Part shown: positions 15,828-22,907 of the stretch, piece by piece | Layout: each line of letters starts with the position of its first letter | Numbering within the stretch: position 1 is the first letter of the stretch | Assembly: GCA_002431865.1 (NCBI GenBank) | Contig: DJEI01000014.1 | Location: forward strand, 1-22,907 | DNA length: 22,907 nt | DNA from: Lachnospiraceae bacterium UBA5902 | GTDB taxonomy: Bacteria; Bacillota; Clostridia; Lachnospirales; Lachnospiraceae | Direction of reading: 5' to 3' | The notes under the pieces: model-generated | Databases searched by the model: none | Seen by the model: the letters and a program-made list of their open reading frames with translations, nothing else | Told to the model about the DNA's origin: nothing | Position numbers and translations under genes: made by a program

Positions 15828-15833
15828 ATAGGT

Positions 15834-17201
15834 TTATTTAACAAACGTCCGTCCCATTTTTTTCATATAATGCAGGTAAACGATAAAGATTGCCCCGCCT
15901 GTAAAAATCCATGATGCAATGTACACATTCATCAGCATATCGAAGGTTGGGAACCATTTGAATATCGTAACCATCCAGATCATACGGAACACAACCGTGC
16001 CTAAAATCGTGATGATAGACGGCTCCACCGATTTTCCCATACCTCGCAGTGCCGCACTTCCAACCTCATAGGTTGCCGTCACACCCTCCAACGCACATAC
16101 CCGGTGCATACGGATTAGACCATATACGGCAACTGCCTGACTGGTCGTATAGATGCTGACAAAGAAATCGTCCCAGATCATGAAAATGATACTCAAAATC
16201 TCTGTAAATCCAATGCCAAATGCCATACAGAGCCAAAAGATCTTCCTGCACCGTTTCAGGTTTCCGGCGCCAAAGTTCTGACTTGTAAATGTCACTGCAG
16301 CCTGTGCAAATGCACTCGCAATATCATAAGTAAAATACTCAAAATTCAGTGCCAGAGACGAACCCGCGATTGCATCCTCACCGAAGGAATTGATTCCACT
16401 CTGGATAAATACATTCGAGATGGAAAAGATTGCGCCCTGAATCCCTGCCGGAATTCCGATCGACAATACTTTTCCAAGTCCTGTCTTCTCGATATGCAGC
16501 CGCTCAAACCGGAACTGGAATTCATCGTCTCTTCGGTACAGATGCGCCAATACAAGCGCAGTACTAAGGGTATTCGATATCACAGTTGCGATTGCTACAC
16601 CGGCAACGCCTAAATGGAAGCAAATTACAAGCACCAGATTCAGTATTATATTGACCACACCGGATGCAATCAGATAATACATCGGACGTCTGGTATCGCC
16701 ATAACTACGAAGTACCGCTGAACCAAAGTTACAGACAACCATAAACGGAATCCCAACGAAGTAAATCCGGATATAGAGCAGTGCCTGCTCCATCACACTC
16801 TCCGGGGTACTCGACACCTCTAAAATAAAGCGGGCAGAAAGCATACCGATTCCCATCAGAAGCACACCGAGCAAAGCACCAAACATCAGAATCGTATGCA
16901 TCATGGAATTGATCTTCTTGCGGTCCTTCTGTCCGATCAGATTCGCCAGCACGGCGTTTGGTCCTATCGAAAGTCCAACGATCAGATTCACGAAGATACC
17001 GACTAATGCCACACAGCTTCCAACTGCCGCCAATGCATTGTCTCCGGCAAACCGTCCGACAACTGCAACATCTGCCGAATTAAAAAGCTGTTGCAAAATA
17101 CTGCTGCATGCAACTGGAAGCGCAAACACGATCAGCTTCCCGGCAAGCCCCCCCTGTAACATATCCATCTCTTTCGTCTTTTTACTTTGTTCCTGTTCCA
17201 T
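15834..17201 (-). CDS. MATE family efflux transporter
   Basis: This is a multidrug/toxin extrusion antiporter, driven by Na+ or H+. The product from the ATG at 17201 has 455 residues, the usual MATE length, with about twelve hydrophobic helices. The N-terminal half includes LFNSADVAVVGRFAGDNALA, then AVGSCVALVG and the GLSIGPNAVLANLIGQKD block. The C-terminal half carries EGVTATYEVGSAALRGMG. An upstream extension to 17258 is possible but lacks a good ribosome binding site; AAGGA lies 11 bases before the chosen ATG. It follows the Na+ symporter by 25 bases and is the last intact gene of the MATE-symporter-MATE cluster. The substrate cannot be inferred. Confidence 0.93.
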   Translation of the reverse strand: MEQEQSKKTKEMDMLQGGLAGKLIVFALPVACSSILQQLFNSADVAVVGRFAGDNALAAVGSCVALVGIFVNLIVGLSIGPNAVLANLIGQKDRKKINSMMHTILMFGALLGVLLMGIGMLSARFILEVSSTPESVMEQALLYIRIYFVGIPFMVVCNFGSAVLRSYGDTRRPMYYLIASGVVNIILNLVLVICFHLGVAGVAIATVISNTLSTALVLAHLYRRDDEFQFRFERLHIEKTGLGKVLSIGIPAGIQGAIFSISNVFIQSGINSFGEDAIAGSSLALNFEYFTYDIASAFAQAAVTFTSQNFGAGNLKRCRKIFWLCMAFGIGFTEILSIIFMIWDDFFVSIYTTSQAVAVYGLIRMHRVCALEGVTATYEVGSAALRGMGKSVEPSIITILGTVVFRMIWMVTIFKWFPTFDMLMNVYIASWIFTGGAIFIVYLHYMKKMGRTFVK

Positions 17202-17226
17202 CTTCTTGTAAGTCCTTTTAAGTTTA

Positions 17227-18603
17227 TTACATTGATATCCATCCAAATGCATTTGCAACTGAGCTAAGCAGAATAATCAGTGCAAAGATCGGGCACAGAT
17301 ATTTTATCATCACAACAAATATTTTCTTTCTGCGGAACGCACTTTCTCCATGACGGACTTCCTCTTCGATCTTGTCAATCCCAACGACGCGCGATACAAG
17401 CAGGCATGTAAGGAATGCTGCGATCGGCATCATCACTGAATTCGTCAGGAAATCAAACAGATCCAAAAACTGCATTCCAAGGATCTTCACGAATCCAAGT
17501 GGTCCATATCCAAGACTCGATAACGTTCCAAGTCCGATCATGATCAGTCCGATCACACCCGTTGATTTCTTCCGTCCCCAGCCAAGCTCATCTTCAAATG
17601 TCGCAACGGCACTTTCCGTCAGAGCGATTGAGCTTGTCAATGCTGCAAATAACACAAGCAGGAAGAACAGGATTCCGACACCCGTTCCAAATCCCATGTT
17701 CGCAAACACCTTCGGAATCGTAATAAACATGAGCGAAGGACCCGCCTGCAGCGTATCCGGATCACCACTGGAAAATGCGAACACTGCCGGGATGATCATA
17801 AGTCCTGCCATGATCGCGATTGCTGTATCAAACACTTCTACATTTCTCGTTGCACCCTCGATGGATGTATCCTTCTTCATATAAGAACCAAATGTAATCA
17901 GAATACCCATCGCGATCGACAATGAGTAAAACATCTGTCCCATCGCCGCTACGACCGTCATCCAGGAAAAGTTCTTTACATTTGGAACTAAGAAATATTT
18001 CACACCTTCTATAGCGCCCGGTCTTGTCACCGAATAAATCGCAATAATCACGGAAAGCATAACAAGGATTGGCATCATCATTTTTGATACGCGCTCGATT
18101 CCGTTCTGCACACCGGCATAGATAATCGCGAGTGTCACGAGACAGAAAATCACGAAGCAAAGCTCCGTCGATACACCGTTTGAGATAAATGCTCCGAAAT
18201 ATCCATCCTCCGCGAGCTTCGTTCCATTTCCACGGATATATTCTGCCAGGTATTTGATTACCCAGCCGCCAATGGTCGAATAATACGGCACGATCAGGAT
18301 TGGAATAATCGCGTTGATCCATCCGCCGAAGGAAATCCATTTCTTCTTACCGAAGGAACGGAACGCGCCAACCGGACTTTTTTGTGTCATACGTCCGAGT
18401 GCGGACTCCGCAACGATCATTGTATATCCGAATGTCAATGCCAGCAGAATATAGACGAGCAGGAAAATTCCTCCGCCGTATTTTGCTGCCAGATACGGAA
18501 ATCTCCATATATTTCCAAGACCAACCGACGCACCTGCCGCCGATAACACATAACCAAGCTTGCCCGAAAACGAACCCCGCTTCTCTGGATGTTTTCTACT
18601 CAT
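17227..18603 (-). CDS. Sodium-dependent transporter, NSS (LeuT/TnaT) family
   Basis: This is a Na+-coupled symporter for amino acids or related amines, LeuT fold. The 458 residues and about eleven hydrophobic segments match the bacterial TnaT-like branch. The first helix carries the diagnostic GYVLSAAGASVGLGNIWRFP, which lines the Na+ and substrate sites, followed by YLAAKYGGGIFLLVY. The sixth and eighth helix regions contain AAMGQMFYSLSIAMG and LFAALTSSIALTE, also typical. AGGGAAGG precedes the ATG, which is 12 bases after the stop of the upstream MATE gene. Lying between two MATE exporters in one operon suggests coordinated uptake and export that depend on an ion gradient. The substrate is unknown. 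Confidence 0.94.
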   Translation of the reverse strand: MSRKHPEKRGSFSGKLGYVLSAAGASVGLGNIWRFPYLAAKYGGGIFLLVYILLALTFGYTMIVAESALGRMTQKSPVGAFRSFGKKKWISFGGWINAIIPILIVPYYSTIGGWVIKYLAEYIRGNGTKLAEDGYFGAFISNGVSTELCFVIFCLVTLAIIYAGVQNGIERVSKMMMPILVMLSVIIAIYSVTRPGAIEGVKYFLVPNVKNFSWMTVVAAMGQMFYSLSIAMGILITFGSYMKKDTSIEGATRNVEVFDTAIAIMAGLMIIPAVFAFSSGDPDTLQAGPSLMFITIPKVFANMGFGTGVGILFFLLVLFAALTSSIALTESAVATFEDELGWGRKKSTGVIGLIMIGLGTLSSLGYGPLGFVKILGMQFLDLFDFLTNSVMMPIAAFLTCLLVSRVVGIDKIEEEVRHGESAFRRKKIFVVMIKYLCPIFALIILLSSVANAFGWISM

Positions 18604-18615
18604 ATAACCTTCCCT

Positions 18616-20019
18616 CTACCCTTTCTGTATTTGATTTCTCTTTACTTCTGCTTCCCTTCTTGCAAATATCCGTGGCAGCATCGTAAATATCACGATTGCC
18701 GTAATGACGCCTGCCACCAGATCGGTAATGCCCTCCGACATATACACGCCCTTGAAGCCAACAACTCTTGTTAAGATACAGCAAAGAGGAATCAATATAA
18801 TCACCTTACGATTCACCGCAAGCAGTAACGCCATCCTGCCCTGTCCAAGTGCCACATTGATGTTTTGCAGCGTCATCTGTACAAAGAACATGATCGAGCC
18901 CATCAAAAACAGCGGACAATACTGCTTCACGATCGCAGTTACCGCCTCACTCGCCGAGAAAAGCCGTGCGTACATCTCCGGCACCGCCATCGAGACAGAC
19001 CACACAGTCACAGCAAAGATGAATGCAATGACAGTAACATATTTTATGCCCTTTTTCAATCGTTTTGCGTTACCTTTGCCATAATTATAGCTGAAAAATG
19101 GCTGCATGCCATTTCCAAGTCCATTTAGCGGAAGCGAGATCAGCTGCAGCGCGCTGAGCATGACCGTCAGCGCCGCCGTGTAATCCTTATTGCCACCCGT
19201 CGACCAGTTCAGGTTCACATTGAATACAATCTGGATGGCGCACTCTGTGATCGTCATGACAAATGGCGTAAGCCCAAGCGATGCGATATCCAGCACGCGT
19301 GACAGTTTCAGACGCATGTCCGCAAACCGAAACCGGAATATACTTTTCTTTGTGTAGAAAAATGCAATGATACAGATGCAGGAGCAAAGCTGCGACAATA
19401 CCGTTGCAAGGCTCGAACCGCTTACGCCCATCCCAAGCACAAAAATAAAAACCGGATCTAAAATAATATTGATAATCGCGCCAACCAGAATCGAAACCAT
19501 CGCAAACATCGAATATCCCTGCGTCAGAATAAAAGGATTTAACCCCTGCGAGATCATTACAAGAATCGTTCCACAGGAATAGATCTTCAGATAAGATACG
19601 GCATAGTTCACTGCACTTTCCGGACAACCAAACGCCCGGATGATCGGCTCTGCAAACGCAAATGTGATCACGCTGATCGTTACGCCAATAATCAGCAGTA
19701 ATGTCACAGCAGTATTAAAAATCCGGTTTGCTTCCTCCCGGTTATCTTCTCCAAGCTTAATTCCGGCACGCGGAGAACCACCAAGTCCGACGAGATTCGC
19801 AAATGCCTGTATGATGAGTGTGATCGGCAGCACAATACCGAGTGCCGCGAGCGCATCCATACCTGAGCCTTTGATCTTGGAGACAAACATCCGGTCAACG
19901 ATATTATATATAAATGTAATGAGCTGTGCGACAACTGCCGGAATCGAAAGCCGAAAAACCAGAGGAAGGATCTTCCCCTGGTATAATTGTTCCGTCATAT
20001 CTGTTTTCTGGTTCTTCAT
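18616..20019 (-). CDS. MATE family efflux transporter
   Basis: This is a second multidrug/toxin extrusion family member, 467 residues from the ATG at 20019, with about twelve helices. Motifs include IYNIVDRMFVSKIKG and the LVGLGGSPRAGIKLGEDN block in the N-terminal half, and GLGNGMQPFFSYNYGKGNAK in the C-terminal half. It is a different MATE branch from the gene at 15834 (VDRMFVSKI rather than ADVAVVGRF). The ATG at 20019 has AGGAG nine bases upstream; the ATG at 20028 would directly follow that site and is disfavoured. It is the first gene of the transport operon, behind a TTGCAA-TATAAT promoter and a palindrome in the leader. Confidence 0.93.
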   Translation of the reverse strand: MKNQKTDMTEQLYQGKILPLVFRLSIPAVVAQLITFIYNIVDRMFVSKIKGSGMDALAALGIVLPITLIIQAFANLVGLGGSPRAGIKLGEDNREEANRIFNTAVTLLLIIGVTISVITFAFAEPIIRAFGCPESAVNYAVSYLKIYSCGTILVMISQGLNPFILTQGYSMFAMVSILVGAIINIILDPVFIFVLGMGVSGSSLATVLSQLCSCICIIAFFYTKKSIFRFRFADMRLKLSRVLDIASLGLTPFVMTITECAIQIVFNVNLNWSTGGNKDYTAALTVMLSALQLISLPLNGLGNGMQPFFSYNYGKGNAKRLKKGIKYVTVIAFIFAVTVWSVSMAVPEMYARLFSASEAVTAIVKQYCPLFLMGSIMFFVQMTLQNINVALGQGRMALLLAVNRKVIILIPLCCILTRVVGFKGVYMSEGITDLVAGVITAIVIFTMLPRIFARREAEVKRNQIQKG

Positions 20020-20051
20020 CGCCGTCATCTCCTGAATCCTGTATCATAGAT

Positions 20052-20070
20052 CTACCATACATATGGGTAG
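20052..20070. promoter_or_regulatory. Palindrome in the leader of the MATE operon
   Basis: CTACCATACATATGGGTAG is near-perfect: CTA-CCATA and TATGG-(G)-TAG pair around a CA centre with one extra base. It lies about 35-50 bases downstream of the predicted transcription start and about 33-50 bases before the start codon. It has the size and symmetry of an operator for a dimeric repressor, such as the MarR- or TetR-type regulators common for efflux genes. No regulator gene is adjacent. Confidence 0.35.
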
Positions 20071-20110
20071 AAATAGTTTTTTCTTTATTGCATTGCATAT
20101 ACAATTGATT

Positions 20111-20140
20111 ATTATATGCCATACATTCGGAGTATTGCAA
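20111..20140 (-). promoter_or_regulatory. Promoter of the MATE-symporter-MATE operon
   Basis: On the minus strand TTGCAA (20140-20135), an 18-base spacer and a perfect TATAAT (20116-20111) lie in the 129-base gap upstream of the first MATE gene. The -10 overlaps a seven-base inverted repeat (20095-20101 with 20113-20119). The gap contains no clear terminator for the sirtuin gene upstream. Confidence 0.6.
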
Positions 20141-20148
20141 GCTTGGAT

Positions 20149-21069
20149 TTACATCTGACGGACGATATCCCGGATACTTTCAGCCATGTCTGCGTCAATG
20201 CCAACCGCCCGCGTACCAAGACTTTCCGGCACGATTGCCTGATCGAAGTTTAAGCGGATCAGATTGATATTCGTATGCTCTTTCGCAAGCTTCTCAAACG
20301 GAAACCGGATGATCGATGGGGTGTTAAATCCAACCCCTAATTCAAGCAGTACCAGCTTCTTATGTATTGCCTTCGCAAGGAAATCTGAAAACCGCTGCTC
20401 TGCCGCATACCATGCTTCATCCTGCACAAAATAGTTATCCTTTCTGAGGTTCATATCCATAGGCCCGCCACAAACCGGACATTTCGGAACCATATAGGTC
20501 GGGATCCTGCAGTTGTTACGTGCCTGATCCATCTGTTTGAACAACTTGCGTGCATCGTAAATCTTGTTGTGACATGCATGCGCGCACTGAATATGGAAGT
20601 AATCGCCCTGCGTGCAGAAGATCTGTTCTGCGGGTAACCCAGCCTTTTCAAACTGTCCGTCCGCATTCGTGCTCAGGACAAAGAGCTTCTTATCGCCCAA
20701 CGCATCCAGCAGGAGCTTATGCAATGGCGTCACGTCAAGGCAGATTCCGCCAAGCATCGCCTGCTTCGACCAGTAACCCCAATAGCTTTCCTCGTCCGGA
20801 TACGGGTAAAAACCCGCGGAATACATATCCTGCATGTACGGTCCTTTGCCATAGCGTTCCTGGAATTCTGCGAAATGATCTTCGAAGAATGTGCCGCCGT
20901 ATTTCGCTCCGGCAGCGGTGCTCATGCCTGCACCTGCGCCAATCAGAACGTAGTCGGCCTGTGTGAGCATGTGCGTGGCGGTCTGTACCTGCACATCGTA
21001 TGGGGTGGTCTGGTGGATGTAGTCACGCGAAGGCATACCGTATAAGAATGATTCGAATGTTGTTTTCAT
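20149..21069 (-). CDS. Class M sirtuin (SirTM), protein ADP-ribosyltransferase-type Sir2
   Basis: Sir2-fold enzyme of the macrodomain-linked class, which uses NAD+ to ADP-ribosylate protein rather than to deacylate it. The 306 residues show the nucleotide-binding GAGAGMSTAAGAKYGG (44-59) and STNADGQF (133-140, Asn135). TQGDY follows, with Gln154 where classical sirtuins carry the catalytic His. A zinc site comprises Cys162, Cys166, Cys197 and Cys200. Asn135, Gln154 and Arg209 have the same spacing as the Asn118/Gln137/Arg192 set I recall for the streptococcal SirTM. AGAGGTG is seven bases upstream of the ATG. The Zn-macrodomain gene lies upstream on the same strand, separated by a giant hairpin. 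No GcvH-L or lipoate ligase gene accompanies it in the window. Confidence 0.9.
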   Translation of the reverse strand: MKTTFESFLYGMPSRDYIHQTTPYDVQVQTATHMLTQADYVLIGAGAGMSTAAGAKYGGTFFEDHFAEFQERYGKGPYMQDMYSAGFYPYPDEESYWGYWSKQAMLGGICLDVTPLHKLLLDALGDKKLFVLSTNADGQFEKAGLPAEQIFCTQGDYFHIQCAHACHNKIYDARKLFKQMDQARNNCRIPTYMVPKCPVCGGPMDMNLRKDNYFVQDEAWYAAEQRFSDFLAKAIHKKLVLLELGVGFNTPSIIRFPFEKLAKEHTNINLIRLNFDQAIVPESLGTRAVGIDADMAESIRDIVRQM

Positions 21070-21089
21070 GTTTTATCACCTCTCTGAAA

Positions 21090-21253
21090 GACAATTGCGA
21101 AACAATCCATTTTCTCATATATATTTCAATATGATTCATTCTATATACAATGTATTGAATCCAAGAAGTTCTAAGCTTCAAACATATCGTATATCTGAAT
21201 GAATCAATATTGAAATATATAATCTACATAATGATGATTGTTTCACAATTGTC
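21090..21253. repeat. 164-bp giant imperfect inverted repeat between macrodomain and sirtuin genes
   Basis: The ends are GACAATTG/CAATTGTC. The left arm (21090-21148) and right arm (21189-21253) are reverse complements over blocks: GACAATTG-x-GAAACAATC, ATATATTTCAATAT, GATTCATTC and ATATAC, with a short diverged stretch after the first block. A central ~40 bases hold a small GAAG/CTTC pair. The element starts four bases after the macrodomain stop codon and ends about four bases before the sirtuin ribosome binding site. It thus occupies nearly the whole gap and would form a long hairpin in a shared mRNA. It is very AT-rich, lacks a T-tract terminator, and shares no sequence with the 9240-9515 element. 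Confidence 0.8.
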
Positions 21254-21257
21254 TATC

Positions 21258-22037
21258 TCATTTATGTTCTAATAATGCATGGTACAATTGCTCGTCTATG
21301 TCTTTGAAAACATTGAAGACGACCTGTATCTTGCTTCCGGTTTCGGCTTTGTAATGTTTGACCGTTTCGACAGCGATTTCGGCGGCGCGGTCGTTCGGGA
21401 ACATGAATACGCCCGTGGAGATGCAGCAAAATGCGATGCTTTTCACGTCGTGTTCGTCGGCAATCTGCAGGCAGGAACGATAGCAGGATGCAAGCAGTTT
21501 CTCGTGATTCTTCGTCAGTCTGCCTTGTACGATCGGTCCGACCGTATGGATTACATAATCACACGGAAGGTTGTAGGCGGGTATAATCTTCGCCTGTCCG
21601 GTTGGTTCTTCTGTGCCCTGCTTCTCCATCAGATCGGCACAGGCGAGACGAAGCTGTATGCCGGCATAAGTGTGGATACAGTTGTCGATGCAATTGTGGC
21701 ACGGCTGATAGCAGCCTGTCATGCCGCTGTTGGCGGCATTCACAATTGCACCAACCTGCAGCCGCGTGATGTCTCCCTTCCATATATACAGATCCGGCTG
21801 GGATGCTTCTAGTTCCGCAAGCGTTACGACTCCTTTTTCCTTTGCAGCTTCCTGCAGATAGGCGTCCTGCACCTGCAGGAATTCCGGTCGGATTTTCTTC
21901 GGCATACGCACATTCATGAGTGAACGAAGCAGCTGCTTCTGTCCTTCTGCATCCGCCGGGATCTGCATGTGTGCATATTGCGGCTGTTCCTTCAATAATT
22001 CTTCTATTAAATATCTGCGGTTCTCACTCTGATTCAT
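21258..22037 (-). CDS. Zinc-containing macrodomain protein, protein-ADP-ribose hydrolase type
   Basis: This is the putative eraser that removes ADP-ribose placed by the adjacent SirTM. The ATG at 22037 (AGGA upstream) gives 259 residues, the usual length of the Zn-Macro group. A longer frame to 22115 runs into the upstream ATPase gene and is not favoured. An N-terminal helical region (1-90) precedes the macrodomain, which has WKGDIT (86-91), IVNAANSGMTGCYQPCHNC (98-116), IHTVGP (163-168) and the phosphate loop STGVFMFP (207-214). The zinc ligands should come from Cys109/Cys113, His114 and Cys116, the hallmark separating Zn-Macro proteins from ordinary macrodomains. It lies 37 bases after the ABC ATPase gene without a visible promoter, so it may be co-transcribed with it. 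Confidence 0.92.
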   Translation of the reverse strand: MNQSENRRYLIEELLKEQPQYAHMQIPADAEGQKQLLRSLMNVRMPKKIRPEFLQVQDAYLQEAAKEKGVVTLAELEASQPDLYIWKGDITRLQVGAIVNAANSGMTGCYQPCHNCIDNCIHTYAGIQLRLACADLMEKQGTEEPTGQAKIIPAYNLPCDYVIHTVGPIVQGRLTKNHEKLLASCYRSCLQIADEHDVKSIAFCCISTGVFMFPNDRAAEIAVETVKHYKAETGSKIQVVFNVFKDIDEQLYHALLEHK

Positions 22038-22074
22038 AATTCCTATCTTCTTTCTATCATCAATCTTCATTTTT

Positions 22075-22875
22075 CTATTTATCAAGTTCTGCAGCATAAC
22101 TATACTGGCAATCATTTATTTGATCATCCGGAAGACTGCACAAATGCCGTTGCCGGTAAACCAGTTGTTTTACAAAATCTGTTGCCGGATGTCTCAATAG
22201 TTCTGTCGGCGTATCATACTGCTCTATATTACCCGCATTCATAGCCAGTACTTTTGTTCCAAGCTTTAACGCTTCCGAAATATCGTGTGTGACAAAGAGA
22301 ACGGTTATCCCTGTTTCTGTATGGATTCTCTTAATTTCCTCCTGCAGCTGTCCTCGTGTGATTTCATCAACTGCCCCAAATGGCTCATCCATCAGGAGAA
22401 TCGATGGAGACGCGGCAAGTGCTCTTGCAATTCCCACTCTCTGCTGCTGTCCTCCCGATAACTCTCCAGGATAGCGGCCTTTTATTTCTTCATCCAGTCC
22501 TACGATTTTCATCCATTTGGAAACCGCCTGTTTTGTTTTTACCTTATCCTTTTTATTTAAAAGATTTGGAACATAAGAAATATTCTCTTCCACCGTCATA
22601 TGTGGAAACAACACGCTGTCCTGAATAGAATATCCAATACTCCTCCGAAGCTCAATGAGATTATTATCCTTAATATTCTTTCCGTCAACAAAAACATCTC
22701 CGCTTGTTGTATCAATCAGCCCATTGATCATTTTCAGTGCAGTCGTCTTTCCACAGCCAGACGATCCGACAATTGTCACAAACTCACCCTTTTCCACTGT
22801 AAGATTTAAGTCCTCTATAATTGTTTTTTCTCCATATGTTTTCTTCACATTTCGAAATTCAATTGCACAATTCAT
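22075..22875 (-). CDS. Osmoprotectant (glycine betaine/choline/carnitine-type) ABC transporter ATPase
   Basis: This is the ATPase of a quaternary-amine uptake ABC system of the OpuC/ProV group. The 266 residues contain Walker A GSSGCGKT (37-44), followed by TALKMINGLI, which is typical of this group. It also has the Q-loop IQDSVLFPHMTVEENI (Gln85), the signature LSGGQQQR (139-146), Walker B ILLMDEPFGAVD and FVTHDISEA with His197. The C-terminal CBS domains found in many relatives are absent; the protein ends soon after LLRHPATDFVKQLV. The ATG at 22875 is preferred, with GAGGTGA five bases upstream; a GTG at 22884 is inside that site. The upstream gene's stop codon overlaps the binding site, so it belongs to a transporter operon extending beyond the window. 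Confidence 0.88.
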   Translation of the reverse strand: MNCAIEFRNVKKTYGEKTIIEDLNLTVEKGEFVTIVGSSGCGKTTALKMINGLIDTTSGDVFVDGKNIKDNNLIELRRSIGYSIQDSVLFPHMTVEENISYVPNLLNKKDKVKTKQAVSKWMKIVGLDEEIKGRYPGELSGGQQQRVGIARALAASPSILLMDEPFGAVDEITRGQLQEEIKRIHTETGITVLFVTHDISEALKLGTKVLAMNAGNIEQYDTPTELLRHPATDFVKQLVYRQRHLCSLPDDQINDCQYSYAAELDK

Positions 22876-22885
22876 TTTTCTCACC

Positions 22886-22907
22886 TCATTTGATAAGTCC
22901 CTTGCCT
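22886..22907 (-). CDS. Partial CDS, C-terminal end of upstream transporter component
   Basis: The last codons read GKGLIK followed by TGA (22888-22886). The stop lies ten bases before the ATPase ATG, next to its ribosome binding site, as expected inside an operon. The ending resembles the C-termini of osmoprotectant-binding domains or permease-binding fusions, but only six residues are visible, so this identity is an inference from context. Confidence 0.45.

Noticed and set aside
21090..21253. Interpretation of the giant inverted repeat as an ordinary intrinsic terminator
   Set aside because: The stem is very AT-rich and far too long, and no T tract follows it on either strand.

Overview
The window comes from a low-to-mid GC Gram-positive anaerobe. 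Gene families and synteny point to a Lachnospiraceae-type clostridium. The indicators are an Rnf complex in the clostridial order C-D-G-E-A-B, a YlmC/YmxH sporulation protein next to nrdR, tgt-yajC, a Gx transporter paired with a NusG-domain-II protein, and AGGAGG-type ribosome binding sites. No rRNA, tRNA, CRISPR array or transposase gene was seen. Most genes lie on the minus strand and are described in that direction.

Layout by coordinate. 1-1764: queuosine/secretion cluster tgt-yajC, plus the first 12 codons of a gene running off the left edge. 1901-2173: a small conserved-looking gene on the plus strand, converging with zero gap on a chemotaxis receptor (2174-3988). 4060-6884: a plus-strand ABC exporter (ATPase plus two ABC-2 permeases) with a good promoter. 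6948-9224: degV, ylmC/ymxH, nrdR and an IMPACT/YigZ-family gene, closed by a perfect 18-bp hairpin terminator. 9240-9515: a structured inverted-repeat element filling the gap between degV and the Rnf operon. 9521-14662: rnfC, a fused rnfD-rnfG, rnfE, rnfA and rnfB behind a consensus-like promoter. 14758-15674: Gx transporter and NusG-domain-II protein. 15702-20019: a MATE - Na+ symporter - MATE transport operon whose 3' end abuts a remnant of a response-regulator receiver domain. 20149-22037: a class M sirtuin (SirTM) and a zinc-containing macrodomain protein, separated by a 164-bp giant inverted repeat. 22075-22907: an osmoprotectant-type ABC ATPase and the last codons of its upstream partner.

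How the parts work together. Rnf couples ferredoxin:NAD+ oxidoreduction to ion pumping. The Na+-dependent symporter and the MATE exporters can draw on such an ion gradient. SirTM and the Zn-macrodomain form a writer/eraser pair for protein ADP-ribosylation. In the described systems this pair sits with a GcvH-like carrier and a lipoate ligase, and neither is visible here.

The most notable points are the RnfD-RnfG fusion, the RnfE C-terminal cysteine cluster, the reduced SirTM/Zn-Macro locus with its giant hairpin, the MITE-like element after rnfB, and the decayed receiver domain. I found no entirely new multi-gene system that I can defend from sequence alone.
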